In this document: piece after piece, positions 49,780 to 63,560 of the stretch
Numbering within the stretch: position 1 is the first letter of the stretch
How the letters are laid out: the number at the start of each line of letters is the position of its first letter
The notes under the pieces: model-generated
What the model was told of the DNA's origin: nothing
Database searches by the model: none
The model's input: only the letters and a program-made list of their open reading frames with translations
Origin: Sycobia sp. Sy_11
Lineage: Eukaryota > Arthropoda > Insecta > Hymenoptera > Epichrysomallidae
Direction: 5' to 3'
Assembly: GCA_018907035.1 (NCBI GenBank)
Contig: JACCIC010000028.1
Span: 2,015,501 to 2,079,500 of the forward strand
Length of the DNA stretch: 64,000 nt
Translations under genes and position numbers: made by a program

Positions 49780-51190
49780 CTCTATTTTTGTAATTCATTA
49801 TTTACAGAAACTTCATTTCTCTATTATTTATTTTATAATTTATGATAGTTCTTCAATAAGAAACGATTTTTTTAATGTTTTTTTTTCTCAGTTTGTTTCG
49901 AAAGAAGATGAATGGTCTTTAGAAGAATTTTGAGGTCTTACGAAAGATATTAAAATCAGTTTTATATTAAGCTTTCGAGCAGTCTTTAGAATTTTAGCCA
50001 ATTTATTATATCAATTTCGCTTTTAATTAAGCATCTCTGTACAGAATGTAACGATAAAACCAGTACTTTTTTTCGGTTTACGTTGCAGTTGACGAGCGGA
50101 AAAAAAATGTAACAAGTATTGAAAAATTAATTCCGAAAAAATTGAACAATTTCAGTTTAACTATCAAGGCTAAATTCGCTGTCGGGCGTTTAATGGTTCA
50201 CGAAAACAAAAATAAATAAAAGTGAATTATTGAAGTTGGACAATTTAGTTTTTAAAGATACAATCAAAGATTTCATTTCAAACACTTTAAGTGATGTATA
50301 AAAGATAGTTTTCGGCAATATTGACGGACTTATTTTATTAAAAAAATTAATAGATTTACTAGAACGTTTAACAAGCGTTACTAAATTAATAAAGTTTTAG
50401 TAGTTTGAGTAATAATCCTGAATTAGATTTACTATTATTTTTCTTTTCCATTGAACCTAATATTATTTACCTTTAAACTTAATGCATTTTTATGGATACT
50501 GACTTAAAGCTGATAGAAATAATAAGTGACTTGCTTTATTCACTTTGTCAAACAACGTTTTACAACGTCTTACAACGTTTATTGCCACAATGATCGTTCT
50601 ATTTATTCTAGAATCAATTTTTAAACGAAATCCTTTCAATAACGTACATAATCTATATTAATTTTTTTTAACCTACTATATATTTTATATATTTCCATAC
50701 GTTTCTTAAGATACGCTGCAACGTAGCGGAATAAAATGAACGTAGAATGCAGAAATTTCAAAATGTGAGATGGGACATTATACAACTCCGAAAATCAACT
50801 GCAATAGGTACATCTATGGTTGATTATAGTCTTAATATGTCTTTAACAATATTTTTGATAAATGTACAAGAAGGTAAATAAGAAAAACTTTTTTCACGAC
50901 GTCTTTTGGACTTTTTGGCCGTTGTTGCTTCTAACTGTATGAGCAACGCAATTTATATTGAATGTAAATGTTGTCAAAGAATTATAAAAAATTACAAAAT
51001 ACGATTAATAAGGATTAACTATGACGATAATTATGATATTTCATGAAATTTTTAATAACAACAACGTCTCTGCTCCTCAATTACAAATTGTTATTATTAT
51101 CGTTATTATTTTAATACTTAATGTCGTTCTATTTATGAGTCCATCACAATCGTCAATCAATTACGATGATCTATTATCGCGCGTTTGTTA
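49780..51190. other. AT-rich stretch, nothing recognised
   Basis: Only a small direct repeat (acaacgtttt / acaacgtctt, about 50560-50580). Confidence 0.6.
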
Positions 51191-51199
51191 ACCACGTAA

Positions 51200-52306
51200 T
51201 TATAAATTAATCGCCTCGATAACGCATTCGCAAACACAGACGAATACAATTAACCGTCGGTGGAGGAGGAAAGTATCCATCGGTCCTACGAGGTACAACT
51301 GCCTCGAGAATCACATAATTCCCTTCGATTGTCGGGATGCATCTCGAGCCGCGCGCGCGTTTTGGGGCAATAAACAGTAGATACGTGGCGATCCCGCGGG
51401 GCGACGGATGCGCCGAGCCCTGGGAAAAAGGCGGAGGCAGTGTCGGCTCGATGGACCGAGCGAGCGGCGAAAGGGCCTCCTTCGCGGGATCCGGAGCGGG
51501 CGTCGGCGTGACAGGGCTCGGGGGGGCGACGTCGAAGGGGCCGGGTGTAGGAGATCGCTGGATGTCGGGATTGAGATGAGATAATATCCGCCGAGCGTGC
51601 TGGCACCGGAATATTGGCGAAGCCACCGAGCGCCGTACAATTTCCTCCCTTGTCCTCGGCTCGCGATACAATGGTGCGCGGCAGCGCGTGACACAGAGGC
51701 GCGTATATACGTGCGCCCATACAGATGCGTGTATGCAAATCTACGTATGTGCATATGTGTTCGTGCGCGTGCGCGTGTGCGTATAGTTGCGCACGCGAGC
51801 GCGTCGGCTCTGCGCTACCGCGGGGCTCGGGTACTGGCGCGGGCTGACGCAACGGGGTCGCCGAGCGAGCGCGCGCAGCTGGATAAATTACATTGCTCTA
51901 GGTAACCGAACGCGACAATAACGATACTGCGGCTGGAGCGGGCGGGATCGGGGAGGGAGGGTCGTTCGCGAGGGAGGCCCGGAAGCCGGCTCGTCGTGTT
52001 GTCGGATTGCCCCGCGATTCTCTGTCTCGCTCTCGCACTGCATGCGCGCACAGAGGATGTGGGGGGAGGGGGGAGGGGGCTAACGATTGCGAGTACACTC
52101 GAGCGCGCGCACACACGGTTGAGAGCATCGTCTCATCGCTAACAGTGTCGCGCGCGTGTCCCGATTTATACTAACCAGCGCTCGCCCGCGCGCGCTGTTT
52201 CCGCATCGCGAAGGCCTCAAGGCCATGACTGAGAGCTTGTGATCGATTGTTCGTTTGTTTGACGCGAAACGCTGGCGGTGCGGATTATGGAAGGTAAGGA
52301 GAATGG

Positions 52307-52346
<40 letters not shown>

Positions 52347-52440
52347 ATTCAGGTCGAAAGGGTTAGTGGAATTCTCACAGTAACAGGAATACGGAGTTTG
52401 TAAACGGGGATGGCGTAGTATATTCTTGCCGGAAGGCATT
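51200..52440. other. CG-rich island with (GA)n
   Basis: Continuous CG-rich DNA with a Pro-rich open frame on the minus strand (51671-51207) that matches no known family. (GA)n at 52311-52339 is at the right edge. Candidate promoter or regulatory island. Confidence 0.45.
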
Positions 52441-52959
52441 GTCAACGCTTGATATTTTCTCCTCGGTATTTTCCTCAGATGAATCTGAAGTTATTGCGTA
52501 AAATTTAAAGTTATGATTTTTCTTTCACGTGGTAAAAATCGTTAGAATCTATTTAAGATTTGAAAGATGAAATTGTCAATTTATTACAAATACAAAAATC
52601 TATATATAAAACTAGACTTTATTATATTTTTAACAATCTAAAAGCCTATAATTTCGCTTGATTATGGTAAAATATTGTCGCAAATTGAAATTGATTTAAA
52701 TTGAATCGTTAACGAGATTAAAAAAGTGAATAAAGTGAACGATATTTTAAAGATGAAAAAATGATAATTTTCCAACAGGCTTTCATTATTAATAATATGA
52801 ATTGTTAAGAATGAAGCTAAGGCATTCTTTTTTCTTACAATAATTGATCGATTATCTGAATACGATTAAATAAAATATCCGAAAAACGAGTGGAATATCG
52901 TTCATCCATCTGAGAGTAAAATCTTTTATATTGCACCAATCATCTCCCAAAGCCGGCCG

Positions 52960-53004
52960 TAGCATCAGAGTTCCTTTTTCCTTTTTTCCTCTCTTACTCT
53001 CTCA

Positions 53005-53047
<43 letters not shown>

Positions 53048-53860
53048 CCTCCCAAAAATATCAAAAACTCGACGATCCCTTTATGCCCTAACGATGCATT
53101 TCAATTTTTGATTGGCCGAGCTTCAGCCCGCACACGGCGCTAAAGCTCTCGCGGCCGCGAGAGCAGCGCCGCTCGGCTGGATGGGCGCCACCCCTCACCT
53201 CCTCCCCGACCGCCCACCTCCACCGCCGCCGTTCACCTCGGCGGCGTTATTTATTGCAAGACGCATGGCTCGTTCGCGCTATCGGGGTCGCCTCTCCAGG
53301 AAATTCAGCCGTAGATCACGCGAGCGCGCGCGGAGCAGCAGCCAGAGCTGCTAGTCTTGCCTCGCTCCCCTGCCCCACCCCGCAACCACCCCGCGCGCCC
53401 CCTCGACCCCCGTACCCCCGCGTCGCGGGCTTCTCCTTTTGAGACGCGCCCCCCCGTAACGTAACGTACGACGCGCGCGGTTCTGCCCGCTAGTCGGGCT
53501 AGAGGGTGGTGGGGAGGAGCTCGGGGGGGGGGGGGGAGAAGGGCTCGTAGCGCGACGGCGACGCGCCGATCAGAAAAAGTTCGCCGCGCCACCCTCTTCT
53601 CCCCTCCCCCCCATCCCTCGTCCCGACCCTCGTCCTCGCCTGCCCGCAGTGGCCGGCGGTGGGAGCGAGTGGTGTGTTGGGGAGGGGGGGGGGCGGCGAG
53701 AAAAATTCGGGGCGGAATATACATCTTGTCCGCGTGCTATGGGCAATCTTTGGCTGGAAAAAGCTGGATGCCTCCGAATAAGCTTTATGGCTCATTTCAT
53801 ATACCGCCCCTCTCGCCCGGCCGTTTTACAAGCTACGTATTCGCATAAGCGCTGTGAATA
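52960..53860. other. CG-rich island next to (CT)n
   Basis: (CT)n at 53010-53044, then CG-rich with poly-G runs. A second (CT)n follows at 53895-53933. Confidence 0.45.
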
Positions 53861-53891
53861 ATGTTCCGTTACGTTCGTTGTTTATTTTTCG

Positions 53892-53934
<43 letters not shown>

Positions 53935-53935
<1 letters not shown>

Positions 53936-54940
53936 ATCAGAGCGAGCGGCTGATTTTGGCGCGATATTGACACGAAAATCGGAATTTATATAGCGCGACT
54001 GCGGAAAGAAATTCAGGATATTTGTCCCGAGCTTTTGCCGAGCTTCTGAAGCGCCCGCCGATTCTCGTAAGCTTGAAAATTTATAGAAAACAATCAACAT
54101 AGATGTTTTTGCTTCGATCTGGCCCGATGACCTGAGCGTCGACTTCGAATCACCGTGGCAAGATGGAGTTTTTTTAATCCTCTATTTTTTTAAAAATTAA
54201 ACTTTTCGATTTCGCTCAATTTCCAGTCTATTACCTAAATTGGAAAACCGAATATCAGGAAATAAATTCAGCGTTGTAGAAATTCGAGGTCCTCAATTTT
54301 CCCGTCGGATTCAATTTCATTATTCAGACATTGTGGAATAATTTAAAGTCGAATCTTAGCATTCAAATTACTCGAGCAGTTCAAGTTGGAAGTCATGCAG
54401 CGATGCAACACGTTCATTATCAAGGAGAAAGGTGCGACATTTTGAATTGAGTAGAATCTTTTGATTTTCAAATTACACGATTGACATTTTAGCAGGTAAA
54501 AATTATCCTTCACTTTTGGCGTACGTCTTTTTCATACATTTTGATCTTAAATACTGCCATTCACATTTTAAGATTAGATTTGTGCAACATCTGCAACTTC
54601 TAATGACTATTGTACTTTTTCGAATCTGTTTTATAATTCCAAACCTGAAGACGATCTGAACCGGATGAGAGAACTATTTCCAATCCTTAAATTGTAAGCT
54701 CTGCCGATATAAGACAAATAGGTATCAATTCTGTCAATAACTCTAAAAATTTTCAGAAATTATCGTACTTATAGCGGCGGGTGACACTTCCGCAGTGTGA
54801 CGCACTCGTAAGCTTAAAGAGGATTTGAAAACTATTCGGTGTTATCGGTTAAGATACTTTATCAGCTGAATTAGCATATTTTTGACGCGAATCCGTACTA
54901 TCCGTCCGGGTCTTTTTTTTTCTCCTTCTTCAACATCATC
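53935..54940. other. AT-rich stretch, nothing recognised
   Basis: No long frames and no conserved motif seen. Confidence 0.6.
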
Positions 54941-55830
54941 CAAGCCAGCTTGGCGATTAATTTGGCGCGAGCTGCCTCATTCCCAAGATTTATCCGTCGC
55001 CGGGCCGATGCGCGCAATAATTTAGATTTGCGACGCAATCACTTTAAAGATATACTCCCGACCCCCGTCCCCCTCTCGCCCCAAACATTTCCCACCCCGA
55101 AGTTTAATTACGCTCCCGGTATCTCGGCGCACGTCCGCCTATAGAGGGCGGGCCCGCGCGACTTTCCCCGCAGTCAAATAGGCTAAAGTCACGCGACAGA
55201 GGGCGCGATAAGGGAGCGAAGGGAGATGGAGAAGAAAAAGTCGGGCACGCGGGGTCTCGTCGACGCGGGGCGGGGTCAGGGGCAGCGAGGAAGCGAAAAA
55301 GGAGCGCACGTGCGAATCTACCGAGGGGGTCAGGGGGGCCGGGGGGTGGATGGCGCGAGATATCTCTCCGAGAGCCGGATGAGCCGGGACATAACCGTAC
55401 ATCGGCACCGAAACACGTATATCATACTTTCTTTGGGGACTGGGAGAACGAATCGATTGAACGAAGCGTCTCCCCTCCCCCCTACTATCTTTCGTCTTCC
55501 TCCCTCCTCCACCCGCCCTCCTTTTCTATCCACCTGTCTCTTATTCGCGCTCCGCCACTCGCCTATTCTCCGGAAATGCGAACCTTCCACTTTCTGCCCT
55601 ACTCTCTCTCTTCTTTCTCTCACATTCTCTCTCTCTCCCTCCTCTCTCTCTCTCTTTGCTTTTTCATAGAACTCGTCCCTGCTAGATACCGATACTGCGT
55701 TTGCTGCTGCTGCTGCCGCTGCCGCTGCCGCTGCCGCTGCTACTGACACTGGCGGTTATACTGCTACGTCGAAAAGAACGGGGATACGGGATTTTCATGC
55801 CCGAGATTTCCAGCCCTGATTTATATGGTC
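54940..55830. other. CG-rich island with polypyrimidine and GCT repeats
   Basis: CG-rich to 55400, CT-rich to 55670, then (GCTGCC)n. No supported coding exon. Confidence 0.45.
55697..55741. repeat. (GCTGCC)n / (GCT)n repeat
   Basis: Imperfect GCT/GCC trinucleotides. On the minus strand it reads as poly-Ala inside an open frame (55749-55330), but that frame has no ATG before the run, and the rest is low-complexity Arg/Glu from the adjacent CT-rich DNA. Confidence 0.7.
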
Positions 55831-57439
55831 AATAAAAAATGAAATCCTTTCGCTCGTTTCCCCGACCGCCCCCCCCTCCCCAACCCCTCGGCGCGCACTT
55901 AAACTTTCAATTTTTAACCGTATTTCCGATCTGGCATCTTATTGTGTCGTACGCTTGGGAAAAATTCTCGCCCTCCTCGATGATTTTATGCGTCCATATG
56001 TTTGCTGCAACGAACGAGAGTACACAATCTCTTAATTGGACGTATAAATTTATCGCTACGCTCTGGAATTCTTCCAATGTTGTTTTTCACTCCCATGCCG
56101 TGGCTGAATCAACGATACTAATTACAGATAGAATGCAATATCCCTCTGCTTCTATGGATTCTATTACTATGTGTGTGTGTGTGTTTGATACACGATTTAA
56201 TAGAACATACTAAATATGCAAAGAAGATTTATTTAAACATAATTGATATTTAAGACTTTGTAATCCTTTAAATTAATTACAATTGATAAGAACAGAAATA
56301 ATATAATTTTCTTTCTTAGGTGCATATAACAGATTTGAAATGCATTCCATGAAAATTCATGATAATGTACAATAACTTATATTTTGATGTTCGATAAAAT
56401 TCTATATAAATTAGATTTTGATTCAAATATTTTATAAATTGATATTGATATATTCTTAATTTCAAACTTCCACATTATATCGATACGCCCAATGAAAACT
56501 AGCTTATTTCAAGCAGTCTCAATAAAGACTAGCGAACTACAACATTTCTGGTAGAAAATCAATACATTCTTTCGTTTTGCGTAAAAGACCAGTGCAGTTT
56601 ATAATTTTACTTTTACTACTATCTAGGATTCGAGGTGTCATCGTCTTTTTACTTTACTTACCTACAACGACGTTAATTTTAAATTATGTAAGATTTCAGC
56701 TTGTTCACTAGGGGCATTCATTGCAATGCTCCAAAACTTCGTGGAATAATTACTCCTTACAAAAATTTCGAGTTGATCGATTATTTGCAAAAGTTTCTTA
56801 TTCCCGTAATTTTTATTTTGTACAGTCGTAAAAATTTTTAACCGCACAGACACTATCGTACGCACCGTTAACAATCATTATGGCACTACGGTGACCGAGG
56901 GCCGAGATCGCGAAAGGTCGCAGGCGAAACGTTTGCCGACTTAGGCGTCTGTAAGCGAACTAAAGCCAACGGCGGTACGGATGAAATTTCAAAACGGAAT
57001 AACCGGTATGAAGGGGAATTGATAATGGGCCCGGATGTATTAAGGTGCAAGCTGAACAAACGTCGCTCAGAAACTGGGCTCCTCGGGGAGCGAGAGAGCG
57101 CGTAATCGAAAGAAAGCGAAGCGCTATTTACGCAGCCATTTAATTCGGACGGAGCGCGTAATCTCTGTATTCGATGATGTAGTCGGTCCGATGGCGTGCA
57201 GCGTTAACTCAGAACGCGAGGATTCCATTAGTGATAATTATTAATAAAAGAAAATTCGTAGCGACAATTGTAAGAAGGGATAAAGGAATTTAGTCGGTTC
57301 GGCTCGGCAAGACCGTAAGTAGACGATGTTGTTAATATTTGTCGATCGATTGGAATTATGATGAAAATTATGAGACAGTCAGCTTTGTCAAATATTGAGC
57401 CAAGTGCAAATAATTTATAATACAAGCTTTCTTTTTCTG

Positions 57440-57518
<79 letters not shown>

Positions 57519-57740
57519 CACCATATTTATCAAAACGTATATACTTTCACGGAATTCAGCATTACGATGCAGTCGGAAATGTGCGCGTGATAAAAGCCTC
57601 GAAAGTTCTCTTCGTAATTAGCGCGAATTAGTATAAAGGCGGAAAATTTACTCCGGAGGTAATATGAAACTAGATACACCGTAACTAAGAAGATTTTAAA
57701 AGCGACGCGAGGTCGAAAGTATGACCCGGCGGAGAGGGGA

Positions 57741-57784
<44 letters not shown>

Positions 57785-59200
57785 GAGATAAAGAGAGCCA
57801 GGCGAGAGGAACAGAGTGCGCCGCCATAGACTTACATAGAGAAAGGAAAATTAACTTTTTTTCCCCCTCCTTTTACGGCTGAATATTCATCGGTGGACGC
57901 TGGTGGGTCACCTCTCCGTCGTATCCCGCACGAGCATTAATATTTATCGCGTAGCAATTTTCGCCGGTCCCCGAGAGCGCGTATTTCAGTTAGGGAGGGG
58001 GGGGGTAAAGAAGAAGGGTTGCGGGTGAGGAGGGAGGACTGCGACAGAAAGGGGGCAATTTCGCGTTCCCTCATTTGTCATTTGGAAAAATACTTGCCGC
58101 CGCAACGATCATGATTATATGGACAAATGTGTAAATGTCCGATTGCTATTGACTGTTATAATAATTATTTGAATTAATTTTAGAAGGGTATCAAAGGACA
58201 TTTGATATATAATATTCGATGCTATGTATAATGTTACTTATTGTTTCGGTAATGTTATTCGACTGATATACAAATATATATCTGGTGTAATGTATAATAT
58301 CGATTTTACAGAATAATAATAAAAATGTTCTCACGAGTGACATGATATTTATTGTTTTTATACAAATTTTTTATATTATTATTCCTTTCGTACTCTGATT
58401 ACAGACTTTATAATGTATTCTGTTAAAGTAAGTTTAAATGAATCAAAAAAATCATTAAAAATTTTATTACAAGAAGAAGTTCTTAACTTTACACCTGGCA
58501 AAAGAGAAAAGTAGAAATGTAATTGTTACTTCTAATATTCAAGAGGCTCGTATTCAAATATTCACAAGTATTATTTCTTAATACAAGGTATCAATATAAT
58601 ATGTGGTCTACTTTTTAGTCAAATTCTTGTCTGTGGAGATATACTTATGGTCGATGAGTCGTCACTCGATTATCCGACTATTTTGAGACAATTGCTGCTA
58701 TTACCATAGTAATAACCTATAGGGTATTTTTATTTTAATAAAACTGCATTAATTTACGGATTAGACTATTGATTCTATGATCTCGAATTCTATTGATATA
58801 TTATATAGCACTGTGTGATGGAAATGCATTCCCGCCAGTTACGCTATTCGTTATTTTAAGGTGTAAAGATAAACTAATATTTTTAAGTCACAGGCTCGTG
58901 GAGATCCATAACTACAATTACAAACATTATTCTGCATTGCATTTGTACATATAAAAATGAAAATTCGAATAAATAATACAACATATCGTAGGTATAAAAA
59001 TATACACTAGAATAAAATATAAAGAGTAACATACACAACATTTTTCTGAAACCTTCGAAATATTTTATCAATATCTTCTGATTTATATTATTCGAAAATT
59101 CGAACTTGATTTTTTTTTGTTAGAAAATTTATCGTTTAAAGATCTTATCTATGCAACTAATAATATATCGACTGGGCTGTATACATAACAAATAAGTCTG
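55830..59200. other. Mostly AT-rich, no gene recognised
   Basis: Contains (CT)n(TA)n at 57450, (GA)n at 57744-57779 and a short GC-richer patch at 57850-58080. Confidence 0.55.
57450..57517. repeat. Compound (CT)n(TA)n microsatellite
   Basis: CT to 57482, then TA to 57517, joined at a shared T. Confidence 0.9.
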
Positions 59201-59390
59201 GGATTTATGGCCAATAGTAGAATTCTACAATAACGTTGGAACTGGGAGTTGGCGCATTGTCGCCCAGGAAGCTACGGAGCTCCCGGGAAACTGATAATAC
59301 ATTGCTCTCCCGAATGCCCCCCTTAATTAATCGGGCGAGCGACGATCGAAATACCGTCTGCGTTTAGGAAAAGGGTCCGAGATCTACCTT

Positions 59391-59422
<32 letters not shown>

Positions 59423-59681
59423 GCTCACTCTTCGTCTAGCAGTGATTCTCATTCCCTCTTTTTCCATTTGCCCGCATATACGTACGTGTGCCAACATACA
59501 GGCACGCATGCACGTACATACACACACACACATACACATACGAGAAAGGGCGCGGAGGACGACTAGACGAGCGTGGCCCGCGCTCACGGGCAACTTTCCT
59601 AATTTATGCAGATCCGATTCCCCGGCTGCGAGTACACTCGACGAGACAAACTGCCTGCTCGTCCGGCTCTTTCTCTTGCTC

Positions 59682-59722
<41 letters not shown>

Positions 59723-60050
59723 TATCACCGTCTCCTTGGTTGCAGCTCGCGGCAGGCGGCCCCGAAACGGCCCGAATTCGACGACGACTCGCTACCCTTG
59801 CGCGGCCTCGCGTTCCTCGGCTCGGCCCCGCTTGGACGTGTTTTCCGCGTACTTTCGACGCGGTCTCGACGTGTCGTAGGCGAGGTGCCGTGGATACGCC
59901 GAGCCGAGGGCCGAGAGCCCTCCGGAATGCAATCGATTGGTCGGCAATTAGCGTTAAGGCGCTGGCAGCGGGGCATTTTCTCTCTTCGCTTCTTCCTCCT
60001 CTCGACAGCAACTACGATGCGCCACGATAGGAGAGATAATTGCACGTCGC
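59200..60050. other. CG-rich island with two (CT)n tracts
   Basis: CT at 59393-59421 and 59690-59716. CG-rich from 59550 to 60010. Overlapping open frames in all phases argue against coding. Confidence 0.45.
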
Positions 60051-61740
60051 GCGAAACAATGGGAGTAAAGTTTTTTTTTCTCTATCCAATTCCCTTCTTT
60101 CCTTCAAGATCGATGTAGATATAAGTATCTAAAAACGAACGGTAAAACATTTGAATAAAACAATGTTAAACACGTAGCTTAATTGGATATATATAAAGAA
60201 GAGAACCGTCTAAGAATGTAATTACGATAAAAACTATTTAAAATAATGCGCAATATTTCATTGAATAATTTAAGGATAAGTTTTGCAATTTTAGGTATAC
60301 TTATCAGAAATCTCAAGAGAAGCATGAGACTTAGAGATAAAACTCATCAAACATGCGTCGCTTTTCGATCTGAATAGCGATATTCGTTCCTTCCCCAGCT
60401 TCCATTTCAAACAAGCCATTTTCAAAAAAGGGTCAAATTAACTTCAGAGAGGCGGATGATTTAACATTAAGAGGACTGTAAGTCGAAGAATGTATAATCA
60501 AATCAAGAGTGAAAAATATAAATTTATTAATATCCCTATTATTATTGGTTAATAAACAGCCAAGCATGTAATTCACTAAAGTTTTTACTGGACTTGAATA
60601 TGAGAGCAATAGAAATTTTGACTGACGACGTAGAATTACTCACACTAATGCGTTATACTTCACCTCTCATCTTTCCCATGTAAAAACTTAGAAGATTAGT
60701 CGTGACGGAGCTCTTAGGAATTATGTTAATCTCTAATATGACCACGCATTTTAACATAAAATTCCTTGTCTTTGAGTATTTATGGAGAAAAAAAATGGAA
60801 ATCATTTGAATTTAAGTTTTTTTCGAATTCAAAAGCAAACATATAAATAAAATAGATGAACTTTTTAATTTTTATCTCACCTTATTTAATATATATATAT
60901 TATATTAATTATATATTTTTTATTTTATTCATTATATACATAAATATATTATAATATATATTATAATATCTTATATTAAATTTAGGTAGACTAAGGATAA
61001 TTGATCAAATTTGCTTTTATCTAACATATGTATTATTAATTAATAATTAATCAAAATTAATTATGTCTTAAGTCAAATTATTTAACTTTTATTTTTATAT
61101 ATAAATTATTTTCTAAATTCTATACAGCTTTTCATACATACATATTTTTAGATTAGTCTACGGGGGTGATTTTATACAAGGACAGTCTGACTGTCATTAT
61201 AATTTTTAATTTTTAATTTTTATTATTTTTTTATATTGATGTATTAGTATTAATATAAATATATATTGATATTATTACGTATTATTTTCGATTGATTTAA
61301 TTGGACTGTAAGATCAATGAAAAGATTTATTAATTTTCATACGTACATACATATTACATATATAGATTCATACATATAGAATTCATCTTCTACTATACAC
61401 AAGCTAAGGTGTTGTTTAAACAAATTTGTTATTATGCTTCTGTCATCTGCTCTCATAATATTATGGTAAAACTTAGTATAAAACACTTTCATAGGTCATG
61501 TATGCGAGCATTACACATCGACGGACTGCTTCATACAGTTCCCAAATCGCAAATTCTGGCCTTTTATTCCTTCGAACTGTTTGCCTACTACTAAAGACAT
61601 ACACGTTGACAATATACACATCATCTCGTCTGAGGGAGTATCACACGTACCACTTTCCTCGTTAAAGCTCGTTAATGGGCGATCTTCCTTTTATTTTCTC
61701 TTTTTAAATTGCGGTCGGGGTATCGGACGACAAGCACGAG
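60050..61740. other. Very AT-rich stretch
   Basis: The core at about 60870-61300 is nearly all A and T, with overlapping tataatatatt palindromes. No gene seen. Confidence 0.6.
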
Positions 61741-61880
61741 CAACGCTCACCCCACAGGCTTATTTCGTCGGTGTACACAGTAACTTTTTTGCATAGAGGT
61801 ACGCCCGTCCGCCCGCCCGTACGCACGTGTCAGCTCTTTGCGCAGCTTATTACCCTACCTACATATACTTGCACAAATAC

Positions 61881-61937
<57 letters not shown>

Positions 61938-62449
61938 TAGCGCACGAGCTGCAGAAAAGCGAGTAGAAGAATGCGCGGGACTCTCCGGCTTCTTCGGAGC
62001 CCCTGATTCGCCCCCCCCCTGCCCCGCACCCCGTACTCCCTCGCTGAATATACAGGAGAAGGCCGAGGAGGAGGTGATGGAGGAGTATGGGGCGGGGAGG
62101 GCGCGGAACACCAGCGCCGGTATACATAGCCAGTAGCGGGGCGCCTGCCTCGGGGGGTGGGGGGGCTGAATAAATGCAGTCGAGACCTCGTCGGGCGCGC
62201 CTCGTCGTTTCTCCTCGGCTCTTTCTCTCCCGCGGGCGAGGGTTTTCGAGTTCCTCGGAGCGAGCGAGCCGGAGACTCCTTCACCCTCCCTCACCGCTCC
62301 GCAGTTTTTTCTCCCTCGCCCCCGCCCCACCCGCCTGGCGCTCCCTCATCCGTACGTCGCCCGTAAAAGTGCCTAGGCGTCTCGCGTTATGAGTTGCGCG
62401 AGCTTTGAATTGTGTTTTCTCGTGTTGCGCTCGCTCGCGCCCTCCACCC

Positions 62450-62480
<31 letters not shown>

Positions 62481-62800
62481 ACTCTTTCTCTGGAAGCGAG
62501 TACTGTATACCATTGTGCGAGCGTCGTTCGAACGGTGCGGCCTGGCGGGGAGGGGGGAGTGGTGCGAACGAGAGAAAGAGAGCGAGGGAGGGAGTTGGCG
62601 GGAGGCGGGGGTTGTAGGACGGAGAGTTGCACAAGGAGAAAAAGAAGTTATGATGTTGGAGGGAAGCGCCGGGGTTGTAGGCTGGGGCGTATGCAACACA
62701 ACGATTTAGGTGGCAACTTGGAGTGGGGGGGGGGTGGTGGGATGAGGAAGACGCTCTATTTTTCCAGCAGTTCTTATGCGGAATGAGGCTACTTCGTCGA
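61740..62800. other. CG-rich island with (TA)n and (CT)n
   Basis: (TA)n(CA)n at 61881, CG-rich to 62650, (CT)n at 62455-62480. Candidate regulatory island. Confidence 0.45.
61881..61937. repeat. Compound (TA)n(CA)n microsatellite
   Basis: TA dinucleotides run into a short CA tail at the left edge of a CG-rich island. Confidence 0.9.
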
Positions 62801-63560
62801 GGACGAGGAAAGGAAGGGATGGAATTGAATTCTCGAATTGGGAGCGGCTTATATTTTCAACCAAAGTAATGGATGAAGTGCTGCTATGTGCGAATGTTTC
62901 TTAAACAAAAAGCTGCATATTTACGCAATTTGGTATTGTTTAAAAATATGTATAAGAAGAAGATTACTGAATTTGATACATCGCAATGATGACCTATTAA
63001 TGTTCTCTTGATTATACAGTTTCTAAAATTAATTATTTTAATGATTTTTAATTTATACTCGATGAAAATTTTGATTCCCGTATTTGTCAATTGACTTGCT
63101 TTTTTGGCGGTTAACTCATCTACATATTCCTAAATTTGATGAGTTCAATTATGAAAACAATTTTTGATGCTAAACATCTGATTCTATAGATTAATCATTC
63201 AATTACATAAATTAGACTTATATAAATACGAAATCATTGATCGACGTATTAACTAGCTAACTATTAATTTGCTCGTACTATCGTATTCAATAGAATTCAA
63301 TATTATATTTTATGCACAACATTGTTAAATTTCTCGTTTCCTATAAATAATACAGGCTGCATTTATGTTCAAATTTATTCTTACGTAGAATTTAATTTAA
63401 TATTTGAATTATTCTACTTATCTGTTCGTGGACTAATGAACCATTATTTTTTATTAAAACGAGCATTTGATGAACTATTAAATTATTGATAAAATTGAAT
63501 CATTTTAACCGTTCAAGTCTTTCTCCAACCTAATGATAAATTATACAGACCCGCTCTTTG
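62800..63560. other. AT-rich stretch, nothing recognised
   Basis: Only short frames. Confidence 0.6.

Noticed and set aside
51207..51852. Pro/Arg-rich open frames on the minus strand
   Set aside because: Three overlapping frames are open at once in CG-rich DNA. There is no conserved motif or clear splice structure.
59384..60118. Overlapping long frames on both strands
   Set aside because: All phases are open because the island is CG-rich and CT-repetitive. No conserved domain.
61830..62330. 166-codon minus-strand frame
   Set aside because: It contains a long Tyr-Ile run from (TA)n, and three frames overlap; not coding-like.
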